From positions 186,001 to 250,000 of the forward strand of contig JAODTK010004332.1 of the NCBI GenBank assembly GCA_026419785.1: DNA of 64,000 bases, in the 5' to 3' direction. Shown here piece after piece: positions 23,806 through 34,223 of this stretch. The position numbers and the translations under genes are program-made. Within the stretch, counting starts at the first letter, position 1; the number at the start of each line of letters is the position of its first letter. The stretch comes from Sclerodactyla briareus (Eukaryota > Echinodermata > Holothuroidea > Dendrochirotida > Sclerodactylidae). The notes beneath the pieces were generated by a model. It was not told the DNA's origin and made no database searches. It saw only the letters and a program-made list of their open reading frames with translations.

Positions 23806-24315
23806 ATCACGGGCTTAGCTGTTACATGGGTTACTTGGACGTTCCAAGGTCACTCTTAACACTTAACAATCCATTCCCGTGGAGGAAAAAAAAAACGTCG
23901 TGAAAATGGTTTAGTGACTGATAAAAAAAATTTTTTTTCTCAACAAACATTCCTCTCCTCTGTACCACAGGTTGGATCTTTTTGTTAATATTCGTATATA
24001 GCGGGCTGCCGCGGTACCAGCTAGGTATTATGACGTTACCCTTGGTTCAGTAGTTAACGGTGTTACAACGATAGGGACTACTCGGTTGCTGCGTTCTGCA
24101 TTGCTATAACACCCCGCGGGTATGCGCAGGAATTGTGCAAGAGGGGTCAAACTGGGCAAACGTCGATCCAAGCATTTTTCTCAAATGCATACGTTCAAAA
24201 GTACATAGGCCATGCTGGTTTGTTGCGCCATTTCGTTAACCTGTTAGCGTATGACTCCATTGGACGTCTAGTCTGTTTGTTCAAAGATATAACGGACACA
24301 GACGGTGCGTATACA
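23806..24315. other. Unassigned spacer
   Basis: Contains A- and T-rich runs at 23886-23939. No gene seen. Confidence 0.35.
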
Positions 24316-24323
24316 GGCAGCCA
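24316..24323 (+). repeat. Target-site duplication, left (GGCAGCCA)
   Basis: Eight bases identical to 26148-26155, directly outside the two hAT termini. Eight bp is the hallmark hAT duplication length. Confidence 0.9.
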
Positions 24324-26147
24324 CAGGGCCGGATTTACCTCTGTGGGGGCCCTGGGCACAGGCTCATTTGGGGGGCCCCTCCGACTGTAGTCTATGAAAA
24401 ATTTCAAAGACTCTGGACTTAAACCGGTGGGTGCCAACCCCCCCCCCCCCCCCAGCACAACCCAACCCCCCATCCCCGGTCTTTTTCCCGCTCCCCTTCC
24501 GCACACATACTAGCACTAGCAATATACAGAATATACTTGATTAAAAGCGGCCAGATTCATTAGGCAATTTAGTGATAACAAAGGTTGTGGGCGGGTTTGC
24601 CCGCCCGACCCAATACTTTACCCACCCACCCACCTCCGATTATGTACTCCTATCAAAGAAATGTATTTCCTTTTCTCGCGGGAAACTACCTTATACCATG
24701 ACTTTGCGTGCTTTCTGTTTAGAGAAATCCCGCACAACGTCACTGAAGCCAAGTTATCGTAAGATTTCATACTCGATGCTCGTAATGGCTAAGCGGCAGA
24801 GCCGGGTACTCCTCATGGTCGTTCTGAGCCTTGCCTTCTTATGTTATGAATTCCATTTACTAAAAGACCGCTCACTGCTGCAGTTTGAAACCATTAGGAC
24901 CAGGTACATGCGAAGTGCGATTCAAAACATTTGGGAACGTGGCATTAACACCCCTGTCGATGATCAGACTCTATAACGATATGTGGCGTGACTGCAGTCC
25001 GGTTGGCTCTCTGTGATATTTGTAACAACAAAGAGTTTCGAAAGAACTCCCTGAATTGTACCAGCTCGAGCCCCATCGTATCATCTATATCACCCTTGTA
25101 CTTGTGCACTAAAGCAGTGGCGGGATTCTGGTTTGATGCGTCTGGTAATGAGCCCAACTGCCCTTAGGAAACCGAAATCAATGCAGGTCTCTTCAGTTAC
25201 GCTGCCACCCGCCTGCTCTTTAGTGAGTAACAAATTGGTCAGCCACTGGAAAGAAGTTTTCCACACTGAACTTCTCTGATGGGAAAGGACAGCCTCTTCT
25301 CCATGACCATAATTTAGGGGAGTGAGTCGAACATTCCTCTACCGCCCACGAGTTTGTGCGTAGTGTGGCGTGCATGACAATTAGCACCTGTTGACTGCTC
25401 TACAGTGACCGCTTTTTGTAGTTCAGTATGCGTTTGGGAACGATGACTGGGTGGTCACTTGTTTTCAAGATGTCAATCAGTTTCTCGAAACGCTGTGTGG
25501 AGGCCGTGAAGAAAAACAGAGTCTCGAGAAAAGAAAAAAAAAACCACAGCCGATGGCAGCACTCTGCGCATCCTTGCCAAACTAGAGTCAGGAAATGTCT
25601 GGCAAGGTACCCATGCTGCCGATGGTTTACATTCAGCGACTTTGGCCTGAAAGGGGGGACCACTGTACTGACCACTCATGGCTGATGCCTTGTCATATGA
25701 TGGCCCAGCGACAGTCCTGTACATTAATACCATGAAATGCAATGAAGTCCATCAGGCCATCGAACAGTCCTGCGCTTCATGGCCCTGATTGGAAGGGAAG
25801 GCGACAAACCTTTCTAAACGGTTGTAGTGTTCTCCATATACACTGAATAGTGAGAGTACAAAGTGGTCTATGTGGCCCCAATCAGTGGTGGAGTCAAGTG
25901 AAATGGAATAAACTTATTGCGGGATACAATTCGGCATATCGTTCACAGTGCGACTTTATTGGACCACGACCGCCCGGTGGCACGAGCAGGTTCAGTACGG
26001 CTGGTTGCTAGCATTCCATCAGTCTACATTGGCTGACAAATTCTTAACATACTTCTGTGAATACGAATATGAAATTTTGTGGGGCACCCGTTTTGGGGGG
26101 GGCCCATGGGCACGTTGCCCCGTCGGCCCATGCCTAAATCTGGCCTG
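24324..26147 (-). mobile_element. hAT transposon (1824 bp) with TIRs and 8-bp TSD
   Basis: Left terminus CAGGGCCGGATTTAC; right terminus, reversed, CAGGCCAGATTTAGG. Inside both are G/C-rich subterminal tracts (GGGGGGCCC at 24368-24377, GGGGGGGGGCCCATGGGC at 26094). The 8-bp flanks GGCAGCCA are identical. The interior encodes a decayed transposase on the - strand. Only about 190 bp separates the first recognised transposase motif region from the right end, so the N-terminal part, including any zinc finger, appears deleted. Confidence 0.92.
24691..25960 (-). pseudogene. hAT transposase (ZMYM1/TTF-type subgroup), frameshifted
   Basis: A DDE transposase of the hAT superfamily, related to transposases annotated as zinc finger MYM-type 1-like. 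Read 5' to 3' on the - strand across frames: DSTTDWGHIDH (about 25895-25863, first catalytic Asp region), ERFVAF with NQGHEAQD (about 25815-25770), SYDKASAMSG (about 25704-25675, second Asp region), LARHFLTLVWQGCAECCHRL, FFTASTQRFEKLIDIL (about 25508-25460), VPKRI, then YKGDIDDTMGLELVQFREFF (about 25095-25035) and the C-terminal VVRDFSKQKARKV ending at a TAA at 24693-24691. The central CxxH/RW part is degraded, and several frame changes and stops make it non-functional as written. The N-terminal zinc-finger part is missing. Confidence 0.85.
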
Positions 26148-26155
26148 GGCAGCCA
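26148..26155 (+). repeat. Target-site duplication, right (GGCAGCCA)
   Basis: Perfect match to 24316-24323; marks the right edge of the hAT insertion. Confidence 0.9.
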
Positions 26156-27860
26156 ATCAGCGGTTAACGACTGTCGTGTTTTGTATGTAACTTCTTCGCT
26201 GACGTGTATACAGACCTATACTCTGGGGAGTACGGAGGATAGGATAGTGGCGTCCGAGAGGAGCTTTGTCGGGGGGGGGGGGCGGTGGTGAGGTCGAAAC
26301 CAAAAAGGCACGAGCACCCTCCCTGTCGGCAAATAAATGCAATGTATGGACCCATAGAACATGATGCTGCAACATATGATAAAACAACAGCTGTGAAACG
26401 TCTACTAAATAGTAAATAAAGTGTTTTTGTTTTTTTTTTTTTTTTCTATTGAAAAGGTAGTGGTCACAGGGGTCAAGGGGAAGGCGGGGGGGGTTGTTAT
26501 ACTCATGTACTGACCAAGGAAGATTATGCTATGCCTGGGCTGTACCGTGCAGATTAAACCGTTACTGGCAGCTTGAGTGTTATCACGAGAGCGATGGTAA
26601 AATACGTCTAGGTTCGTCTAGGTGGTATTATACTTATCCAGATACGTTCTAAACAACTGTGCAAGGCATATAATATATTATAAATATCAGAGTTAGGACA
26701 ATAAAAGTTTACAAGATCTATTTGCTTTTGTCCTTTTCATATTCACTTCTTAACGCAAACTCCCAAATGTTTATACAGGAGCGGGACCCCTGCACCGTCA
26801 ATAGGGGGGAAGATGGGTACACTGGTGACTGGTAACTCGAACCAGGTTGGGGGTATTTAAAAAAGAGACCTAGGATGTACTTCTGAGCGGAATATTGATG
26901 ACCAACTTCTCATTCAGACATTTTTATTTCCTTATCTCTTATCCATCAATCGATCTGGGCATCAATCGGCCAAGACGGTATTCTTGGAAAATTCGCGACT
27001 GATCACATTTTCTCCAAGAATAGATATGGATGTGATGTGCCCGTAAAAAGCCAGGTTCGGAGTTACAGTTAATGAATGATAATGGATATTGTGTCAAAGC
27101 ATAGGGGAATGACCGCAGTTTCGACGTTGAAGTGCAGTGTGCAGAACGATCTTTCGAAACTCCTGCCGAAAATTACGAATCCTGCCATCACAAAACTTAC
27201 AGATTTCCCCCCACACCACTTACTAAACAATAAACATCCGAAAACAGGGGAGGGAATTAGTTTGCGTTTCAATAGTGGTTTGAGTTAAAAATGAGCCGTA
27301 AAGATATGCTATGTGGGGAATCTGAACCGAATCTCGTCTATTTCCCGAAACTGTTCGTGTGGTGAGCAACTACGAACGGGCTTAGGCGACTGAAGGTCTT
27401 TCAGTGTATGAGGTATCGAACAAGGGCCATTAATTTGAAAAATCATTGATGCTCTTTTTCGAATATTTCAAGAGGCTATTGGATACGCCTTGCTACCGTT
27501 TTCACCCTATTGTAATACTTCTAGCTGAACAAGTCAGGAAGAGACTTAGCGATCACTTTATTGTGTGCGGTTTATGTGTGTGTGTGTATGTATGTATGTT
27601 GTATGTAGTATGTATGTGTGTCCCACTTTTCTCGTTAGCAGGATGGAATTTCTACGGAACGGTAAGACGATTTGCTGAACTTCGAGTAGTATTAAGTATC
27701 CAGGTTGGGTGAACACGATCTGATCAGATTGGGGCGCCAAAAATAACGAATTAATAGGTAATCAGCCTATATAGTAATTTAATTGTTGGTTAGGTCGGGT
27801 AGCAAGATACGGATGAACCGTAGTGTACTATGGTGACTTGGTAGTTGACATAGGTGCAGG
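26156..27860. other. Unassigned region with small simple repeats
   Basis: Holds poly(G) at 26269-26282, poly(T) near 26430-26445 and a GT/GTAT microsatellite at 27570-27622. No gene recognised; an open frame at 27076-27288 has no domain. Confidence 0.4.
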
Positions 27861-27889
27861 ATATATAAGCCAGATGAATGATTAGATTT

Positions 27890-28110
27890 TCGCGTGTATA
27901 TATGCTAATGAAGTCGTCTAATTTGCATATTTATGCGATTATTTCAAACTTCGCAGGGCCCCTGCGAGGGGGGGTGCTGGGGGTGCTGCAGCACCCCCAC
28001 GATTTAGGTCATTGGTCCAAGCACCTGTCGATTTTTGAGCTCAAAAGCTGTCATGGATTATTATTTGCACGAAATTTGGTATCACGGTTTTTGATCAGCT
28101 GGCCTTGCCG
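27890..28110 (+). repeat. Repeat with two adjacent perfect or near-perfect palindromes
   Basis: TAATTTGCATATTTATGCG places it in the GCATAATTTATGC repeat class. At 27954-27968 GCAGGGCCCCTGCG is a near palindrome; at 27979-27998 GGGGGTGCTGCAGCACCCCC is a perfect 20-bp palindrome. Confidence 0.6.
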
Positions 28111-28140
28111 GTAAGTGGTATCAGTTATTGAGTCTTAATT

Positions 28141-28880
28141 CATATTCTTATTAGATTGATTCAAAATGTTTGTTGAGAAGGGCTAAAATTGCCAAAAAAA
28201 AAAAGTAAATAAAAAAAATCGTGCTGCGCGGGCGGTATCCTATCTTTTCCTCTACATGTATATAAGGTGGCCCACGTGTAAAATAACTTTGGCAAATATG
28301 ATTTTTGTCCATACGTGTCATCTTCAAGTGTGGTGAACATATAGGTTGGCCACGAGCAGAATTTGGTTTAGGACTGAAATCCATGTTGCCCCCCCCCTCG
28401 CATCCCACCCAAATACAACAATGCCGGATCCAACTGCGATTTCTCAACAATGCACACAGTGAGTCTACTCTGATCCTTAGTGTTAGATGGCTTTGCCAGC
28501 CTGACGTGTTTTTAATAGAAGAATGAAAGCTATAGGTAACGAGAAACAGCCGGGCAGGGGATTCGGTGTACATTAGTATGGAGGGTACGTGTTGACGTAT
28601 GGACTATACCAGTCGCGGAGCGGGCGACGAAACAATTATGAGCCATGTGAAATTTGGACGAAAGTGTTTGAGCGGATACTAATCTGAAAAATGACCAAAT
28701 TGTCTGCGAGGGCGCGATTCCTTTCAATCAAATGCCCGAAAAGGCACACAGTTTCCATGACAGTGATGTCAAGCAAATGTTCGATCTGCAGAAGGGACCT
28801 CCACCCAATGGAAGGGTCCCGATGAATAACTCTAAGACAATGGCTTGGTAGGAATGGCACACCAATGATGAAGAAAATGT
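28141..28880. other. Unassigned region
   Basis: Contains A tracts at 28195-28220 and a C tract near 28389. An open - strand frame at 28151-28573 crosses these tracts and has no recognisable domain. Confidence 0.35.
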
Positions 28881-28881
28881 A

Positions 28882-29455
28882 CGGATTAACACGATCAGTT
28901 TCCGGAATTTACTGTCAATTTCAGTGATTGCCTACTGCCAATAGTGCGGAATGGCCGCTCCCTGCAATCTGAGAGGGGGGGGGGGGTGGTCTGTAAGATA
29001 GTTCTTGTACGGTACGCGTCAACTGATGGGGCGCGAATTGTAATACATATACACGTAGAGCATTTCGTTCAAGAGTGTTTCTTGAGATATTACATTTCAG
29101 AATTTTATTGTCAGTTTGGGGGATTTGCTAATGCCATTATAAAACAGGGAAGTACCGTTTTCGGCAATCTGGGGGATTCATAAGGCTCAAAATTTCTTGT
29201 ACCTATACGAGACACTGAGGGCTGGCCCAAATGTAAGGATTAACATCAAATAGTTCCATCAAGAACGTTCTTGAATAACAAATTTCTGAAAATGATGCCA
29301 ATTTTAGTAGACGTTGCTAACTGCCATACAGTGCGGGATTTGCCGTTTCCTGCAATCTCAGGGGTCTATAAAACGGAAAATTTCCCCTACGCGTCCACGA
29401 TGGTGGCCGGCTGTCCGAATTATAGGGAATACCCATCGATCAGTTTCCTTCCAGA
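28882..29455 (+). repeat. About 195-bp tandem repeat, left block (3 units)
   Basis: Units near 28882, 29068 and 29263. Shared order: GATCAGTTTCCTTC-like, AAGAACGTTCTTGA, TTTCTGAAAAT, TGCTAACTGCCATACAGTGCGGGA, TGCAATCTGGGGG, TGTAAAAC, TTGTACC, TACGCGTCAACG and GGCCCRAATGTA. The block stops at the reverse-transcriptase fragment and resumes at 31885. Confidence 0.75.
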
Positions 29456-31884
29456 ACTAAGATTATTTGCCGATGACTGTGTGTTGTACAGAGAAATTCA
29501 TAACAATAGTGATCACACAACCCCATAAATGGCAGATGAGCTTCAATGCTAAAAATGTTTTTTGTTATGCGTCTTACCCATGTTAGAAATGCCAAGATTT
29601 TTGGGCTATAACTACAGGACTTCCTCTTGCAAGAGACTAAGAAGCCCTCCTACTTGGGTGTTACCCTGACTCAGGCGCGGCGGAATGTAATTTTGTAGGG
29701 GGGGGGGCTCTGTGACTGGTTTCCTATCTAAGCGTAGCGCCACAATTGGTTTGCGCGGAGCGTACAAGAATTTTGCGCGAAGCGTACAAGAAATTTTGGG
29801 GTTTCCAGGCCTCTAGATGGCCGGAAACGGCATTTGCCGAGTGGGGCCTGTGCTACAAATAAAATACAGTTCCCATGTGTGAAATTGCATGAATATCAAT
29901 AACAAATCAGAGAAAAAAATGGCAATTTGAATATAGTTTTAATACAAGTTGAATTAAAAATGTCCCTCCGTACAAGGTATTCATTTGAATCCAGTCCCTA
30001 TTACATTTAAAACTCCCTTTCTAAGTATGCTACGTGTTGACAGGTTTGAGATGCGCTGTCGTTTTCCGTGAATGTATAGCTATGTCCATGTTGCATATAT
30101 TGTAGCATATGTTACACAACACATTTGAACAATTTGAAGATTGACGACCAAAGTAAATCCTTAACTGTCCGTGGATGAGGGTGATCCACGAAATTTTATT
30201 CTTTAAATTTGGTATCTCTTTTGCTGAAATATAGCCTGCCAACTTACTGTCTCACACATACCATTTTTCGAATTGGATACTTTCATATAGTTACTTAATT
30301 TTTTCCATATTCTTACTCCTTTGAAGAAGGAAGCACATGCTGAGTAGGAAACCCATGTTTCGTCTTGAATTAATTTCAAATAGTTTCAGCCTTCGTTAAT
30401 CACGTGACAAGTCATATTACCAGCGAAATAAATACAAGGAATAATACTGCACCACTGTGTTTATAATGCCTTAGCCTATATATACACCGAAGTGTGCAAT
30501 TGTTAAATTCATTTTAATGGCCGTCTGACTTAGGTCATATTTAGTTTAAGCTCTACGTCCTGACAGCGTCGCAATTAACCTCGATTGATTTGATTTGATG
30601 GTTGGCTGGAGCGAGATTACCAACTGGCTATGGACTATGGTAGCATAATGTGGCACTCCATATATCAATGCAAACCGCCAGTAGATTTTTGCATTTTGGA
30701 ATTTACTTCGCTGCAAATCACTAATTGTCCAGATTGGTTATTTGTGTGCACTAATTTGGCTGAAATATGATCATAGGACAATATCGTTGACTATTATTTG
30801 TGTACATAGGCTCCCTTGATGGTGCATTGGGTGAGGAATGCAGAACAGTGAATATTGTCAAACCGATGCGAACGCGCAGTACCGGCTCCTGCTCACGAGT
30901 ATCACAGTACGGCCATTACGGGACCGCAAAATGCAACTGGAAGATGACTCTATGCTATATATAGCCCACCCCCCCCCTCCAGATTGATTATTGTCACTAT
31001 TCACGGAGTATTGCTCGAAATGTTGAAAAATTAATTTCCACAATCATGCAATAGCAATTAAGTAACATACCTTGTTATGTCTCTGGACACTCTGTAAATA
31101 TTGGGGGGCTAAACAAGCGTTTGCCCCCTCAATTTTCCAATGGGGGGGGGGTTGAGCTCCCAAGCCCCCCCCCCCCCCGGTTTTCCGCCGCCACTGCCCT
31201 GATAGTAATCTTTCCTGAATAATCATGGTAATACCAAATCGCTGCCACGGCGGATCACACTCTTGCTTTTGTTTATGAGGAAATCTCACATTTCCCACTA
31301 AGGCGTCAAGGAAGTCCGCCTATAGACCCTTAGTGCCACCCTACTGAATATTCTCGAGTGTGTGGGACCCTCATCTGGCAACCTTGAATTAATACCCTTG
31401 AATCTGTCCAACGTAGAGCAGCTAGATTCTGCTTGATGACTTAAAATCTAGGTCCCCGGGGCTGTTGCCAATATTGAAGTATTTGGGGGGCGATGGCAGC
31501 CTCTTGCAACCAGGCCGTCGTGTTCGAGGGCTCACTAAAATTTTTTTTAAGGCAATCAAGGTCACCTTTCGATTCCCCATTAGTGCATCGCGTCACCTGT
31601 TCATCACCCTCCAATCGGGCACACCAACACTAGAGCTCGTTCAACCCTAGCCAGCAAATGGAGCCCTGCTATCAGGTTTTTTTTCTTTTTCTCTTCCCGT
31701 GAACGATCAGAGATTGGAACATCTACCTGAAGCTATCGTGAACATCAACTAGAGCGAAAGTTCCAAGCGGCAGTCAGAGTTCAACTCGCAGCCAAGCATG
31801 TTTAATTCTGTTTTTCAAGCATTGTACAAACCTATTCCTGACCGCTTGGTGCCACCGAGGACGTTGGCCAGTATCCCACTCAAG
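29456..31884 (+). mobile_element. 5'-truncated non-LTR retrotransposon (CR1/jockey-like) with internal insertion
   Basis: Starts within the reverse-transcriptase palm at LRLFADDCVLYREIHNNSDH (FADD catalytic box, 29457-29515). It continues with KKPSYLGVTLT-like coding up to 29671. After an inserted element at 29672-31196 the frame family resumes: SWNNH (about 31216), then WDPHLAT (about 31365, across a frame change), RVRGLTKIFFKAIK and PISASRHLF (31530-31600), WNSLPEAIV-like and a short tail. Order matches the C-terminal half of CR1/jockey-type ORF2. Several frame changes are present, so it is inactive. The 195-bp repeat flanks it on both sides. Confidence 0.8.
29672..31196. mobile_element. 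hAT-like element inserted in the retrotransposon
   Basis: Left end CAGGCGCGGCGGAA, right end reversed CAGTGGCGGCGGAA, each next to long G tracts (29698-29707; C tract 31164-31178). Flanks CCCTGACT and CCCTGATA agree at six of eight bases. Reverse-transcriptase coding is continuous across the junction if the element is removed. Its left part matches 7554-7700 (GCGTACAAGAAA motifs and an AACGGCA segment). No transposase seen in 1.5 kb. Confidence 0.75.
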
Positions 31885-32290
31885 ATCAAGAACTTTCTAG
31901 AGAAATGAATTCGGAAATTTATGCCAAATTTTGGGCATTGCTTTACTGCCATACGGTCGGGAAGTGCGGTTTCCTCCAATTTGGGGGGGGGGGGGGAGGT
32001 CTGTTAAAACAAAACACAAATTGTACCCTACGCGTCAACGGTGGCCCGAATGTACGGACTGAGCCATTGATCAGTTTCCTTCAAGAATGTTCTTGAAATT
32101 TTTTTAAAAAAATCGGGAATTCATGACGATTCAGGGTTGTTGATCTTACTACCTTATGACCCCAGAAGTGCCATTTTCTGCAATCTGGGGGTTCTGTAAA
32201 ACTGCAAATTTCTCTGTTCATACGCGCCCAACCCATGGTGGCGCTCCGCTTAGATGGATGCTGCCCTCATATGTACCCGCCATATTCAAC
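31885..32290 (+). repeat. About 195-bp tandem repeat, right block (2 units)
   Basis: Continues the 28882-29455 array: AATTTTGGGCATTGC, CTGCCATACGGT, poly(G) at 31982-31995, CCTACGCGTCAACGGTGGCC, CAGTTTCCTTCAAGAATGTT, then a second diverged unit to about 32290. Confidence 0.7.
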
Positions 32291-32299
32291 ACAAATCGC

Positions 32300-32725
32300 C
32301 GCCTGACATTAACCAACTGGAAAGGACCACTGAAAGTAATTATTATCAATGATAATATAAAAGCAGGACACTCCCTTCGCCTGATCCCTCACGACGGCGT
32401 GTCCATAATGGGGAGCCGGAGTTAACTTTTCTCCTGACACAGAAAACCTGGCCTATGACGCACGTGTTCACTGCTATTGCTTTTGTCTCATGGCTCGCCC
32501 TTGCCTCGTGCTGCTAATTAACAGTACCTTACAGCGGGTACAGCAGAGTGTACTGTACGTCTATCGGAATCACGCTATTCGCCATGAAACTAACGAAAAT
32601 TAAAAGTATAAAATTGCAAAAGAAAATCTGAAAATGAATAGACGAAAATATAGGTTTTTCGTAGGGGGTAGGGTGAGGTGTTCTTTGTTCAGGAAAAAAA
32701 GCTCAGTTACCACCAGTATAAAAAA
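32300..32725. other. Unassigned spacer
   Basis: No gene or repeat recognised. Confidence 0.35.
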
Positions 32726-32729
32726 TTCG

Positions 32730-33290
32730 TTCGCAGGGGCCTGAAAGTTCGTCGGTTTTTACCGAACTTGGTGAATATGGTCTACCTTAAGTCCCAAAAT
32801 TTTCAACAAGGAGTCGGATCAATGGAGCTCAGTCCATGTGTCTAATTTGCATAATTTATGAGTATTTAAGTAGGCCGGATTTCATGAAACTTTGCAGGTT
32901 TGGGTACCGTACTCTCCAACATTTTAAACTTAAGACTGGAAAGTCACTGGAGGGGTCATTCAGTGGGTCTTTTTTGCATAGTTATTCTAAATTTGTTCGT
33001 ATTTCATGAAGCTTGATGGGTATGGCTACTTTTAGTCCTCAAAAATTGTCTGAGTCACTCGTGTTAATTGCTTCATTCAGCAAATGTATTAAGTGTGGTC
33101 AACCCATTAGTCCTGCAATATTTTAATTGAAAAAATGGTCAATGTGAAGTTGAATATTGGTTAATTGCCCAACTTAGGCCAATTTCAGTCATATTCCACA
33201 AAACTTATACTCCTTTGGAGACATGTATAATCAGTCATTATGATTTGAAATTGGTCACGATTAGTAGGCTGTTTTGTTAAATGCTAATTA
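32730..33290 (+). repeat. GCATAATTTATG repeat, about four diverged units
   Basis: Units of about 130 bp with ACCGAACTTGGTGAATATGG, CTAATTTGCATAATTTATGAG, TCATGAAACTTTGC and GGGGTCATTCAGTGGGTCTTTT. Related to 18230-18560. Confidence 0.65.
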
Positions 33291-33299
33291 CAAAAAGCT

Positions 33300-34223
33300 G
33301 GAAAAACACCTGAATTGCCTTGTAATTGTTGCATGGTGACTAAGAGAAGAAAACCACTGATCGAGCAATCAAGGCGATGGGCACCGGGGGCGATTCGCCT
33401 GTTTGCGTTTGCAGCTACAAGGCTGGAGCCCCTTTCAGGCATTGTCAGAAAATTAGGAATAGGGCATTCTCACTTTTGTCATTTTGGTTGTTCGTTTTGC
33501 CCGCATGATCGAGTGTTTGTTGATCGGGGGTAGGTGGGTGGAAGGCTTTCTCCGTTTGTATGCATGAAGGCATTGTAAAAGGAAAATGACGTGAAGCTGT
33601 AGGTGATGGGCTTAGGATGAGGGGCAGGATGGGGCGTGACACTGCCCCACTCTCACCCCCAATATCGGGAGCCAGAACCCGGTGCCACCCAAATGCTTAG
33701 GTGTCGAAAATTAGTCCATTTCTTCATCATTTCAGAATGTTCCACCAACTACCACCCATTTCCAAGGCTATTCATGAGGACAAAAAGACTGGGGCCAGAG
33801 TCAAGGCAAACAAAATGGAATAAGGGAATCATCACATGAAATCATGTTGAAATACGGTTAGACCGCTATTTATATAAACGTCAGCTTAAAAGATGAACCC
33901 TTCAGGCGAGGTGTTTGAATGGCAGAGTGGTATCAAACATCATCACGTTGAACACTTTGAGTATAACAGATCTTCACTGATCGATGCGTGAAATGGCGAC
34001 CCCTGAGCATGTTGGGATTGGTACATCCCTTCCTCCAGGCCTCGATACATCTCTCACTGAGAAGCGAGTTATCGCCGTGCCTCATCCACTAGCAATACGG
34101 CCAGAGTTCATTGATGCCCCTTATTTGGCTTCCTGAATCTGTGAAACAAAAATCACAAACCAAATAGAGTGACATCTTTAGCAACACGAGATGTGGCCAT
34201 ATCCATGCTACTAATAACGAGAA
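33300..34223. other. Unassigned region
   Basis: No gene recognised; short open frames at 33315-33533 and 33636-33839 lack domains or splice context. Confidence 0.35.

Noticed and set aside
24572-24976. A 134-codon + strand open frame with a basic N-terminal stretch and a hydrophobic segment, resembling a type II membrane anchor
   Set aside because: It lies wholly inside the hAT element, antisense to the transposase C terminus (VVRDFSKQKARKV on the other strand), so it is a shadow.
28151-28573. 140-codon open frame on the - strand
   Set aside because: It crosses A and C homopolymers and a dispersed AT-rich repeat; no domain.
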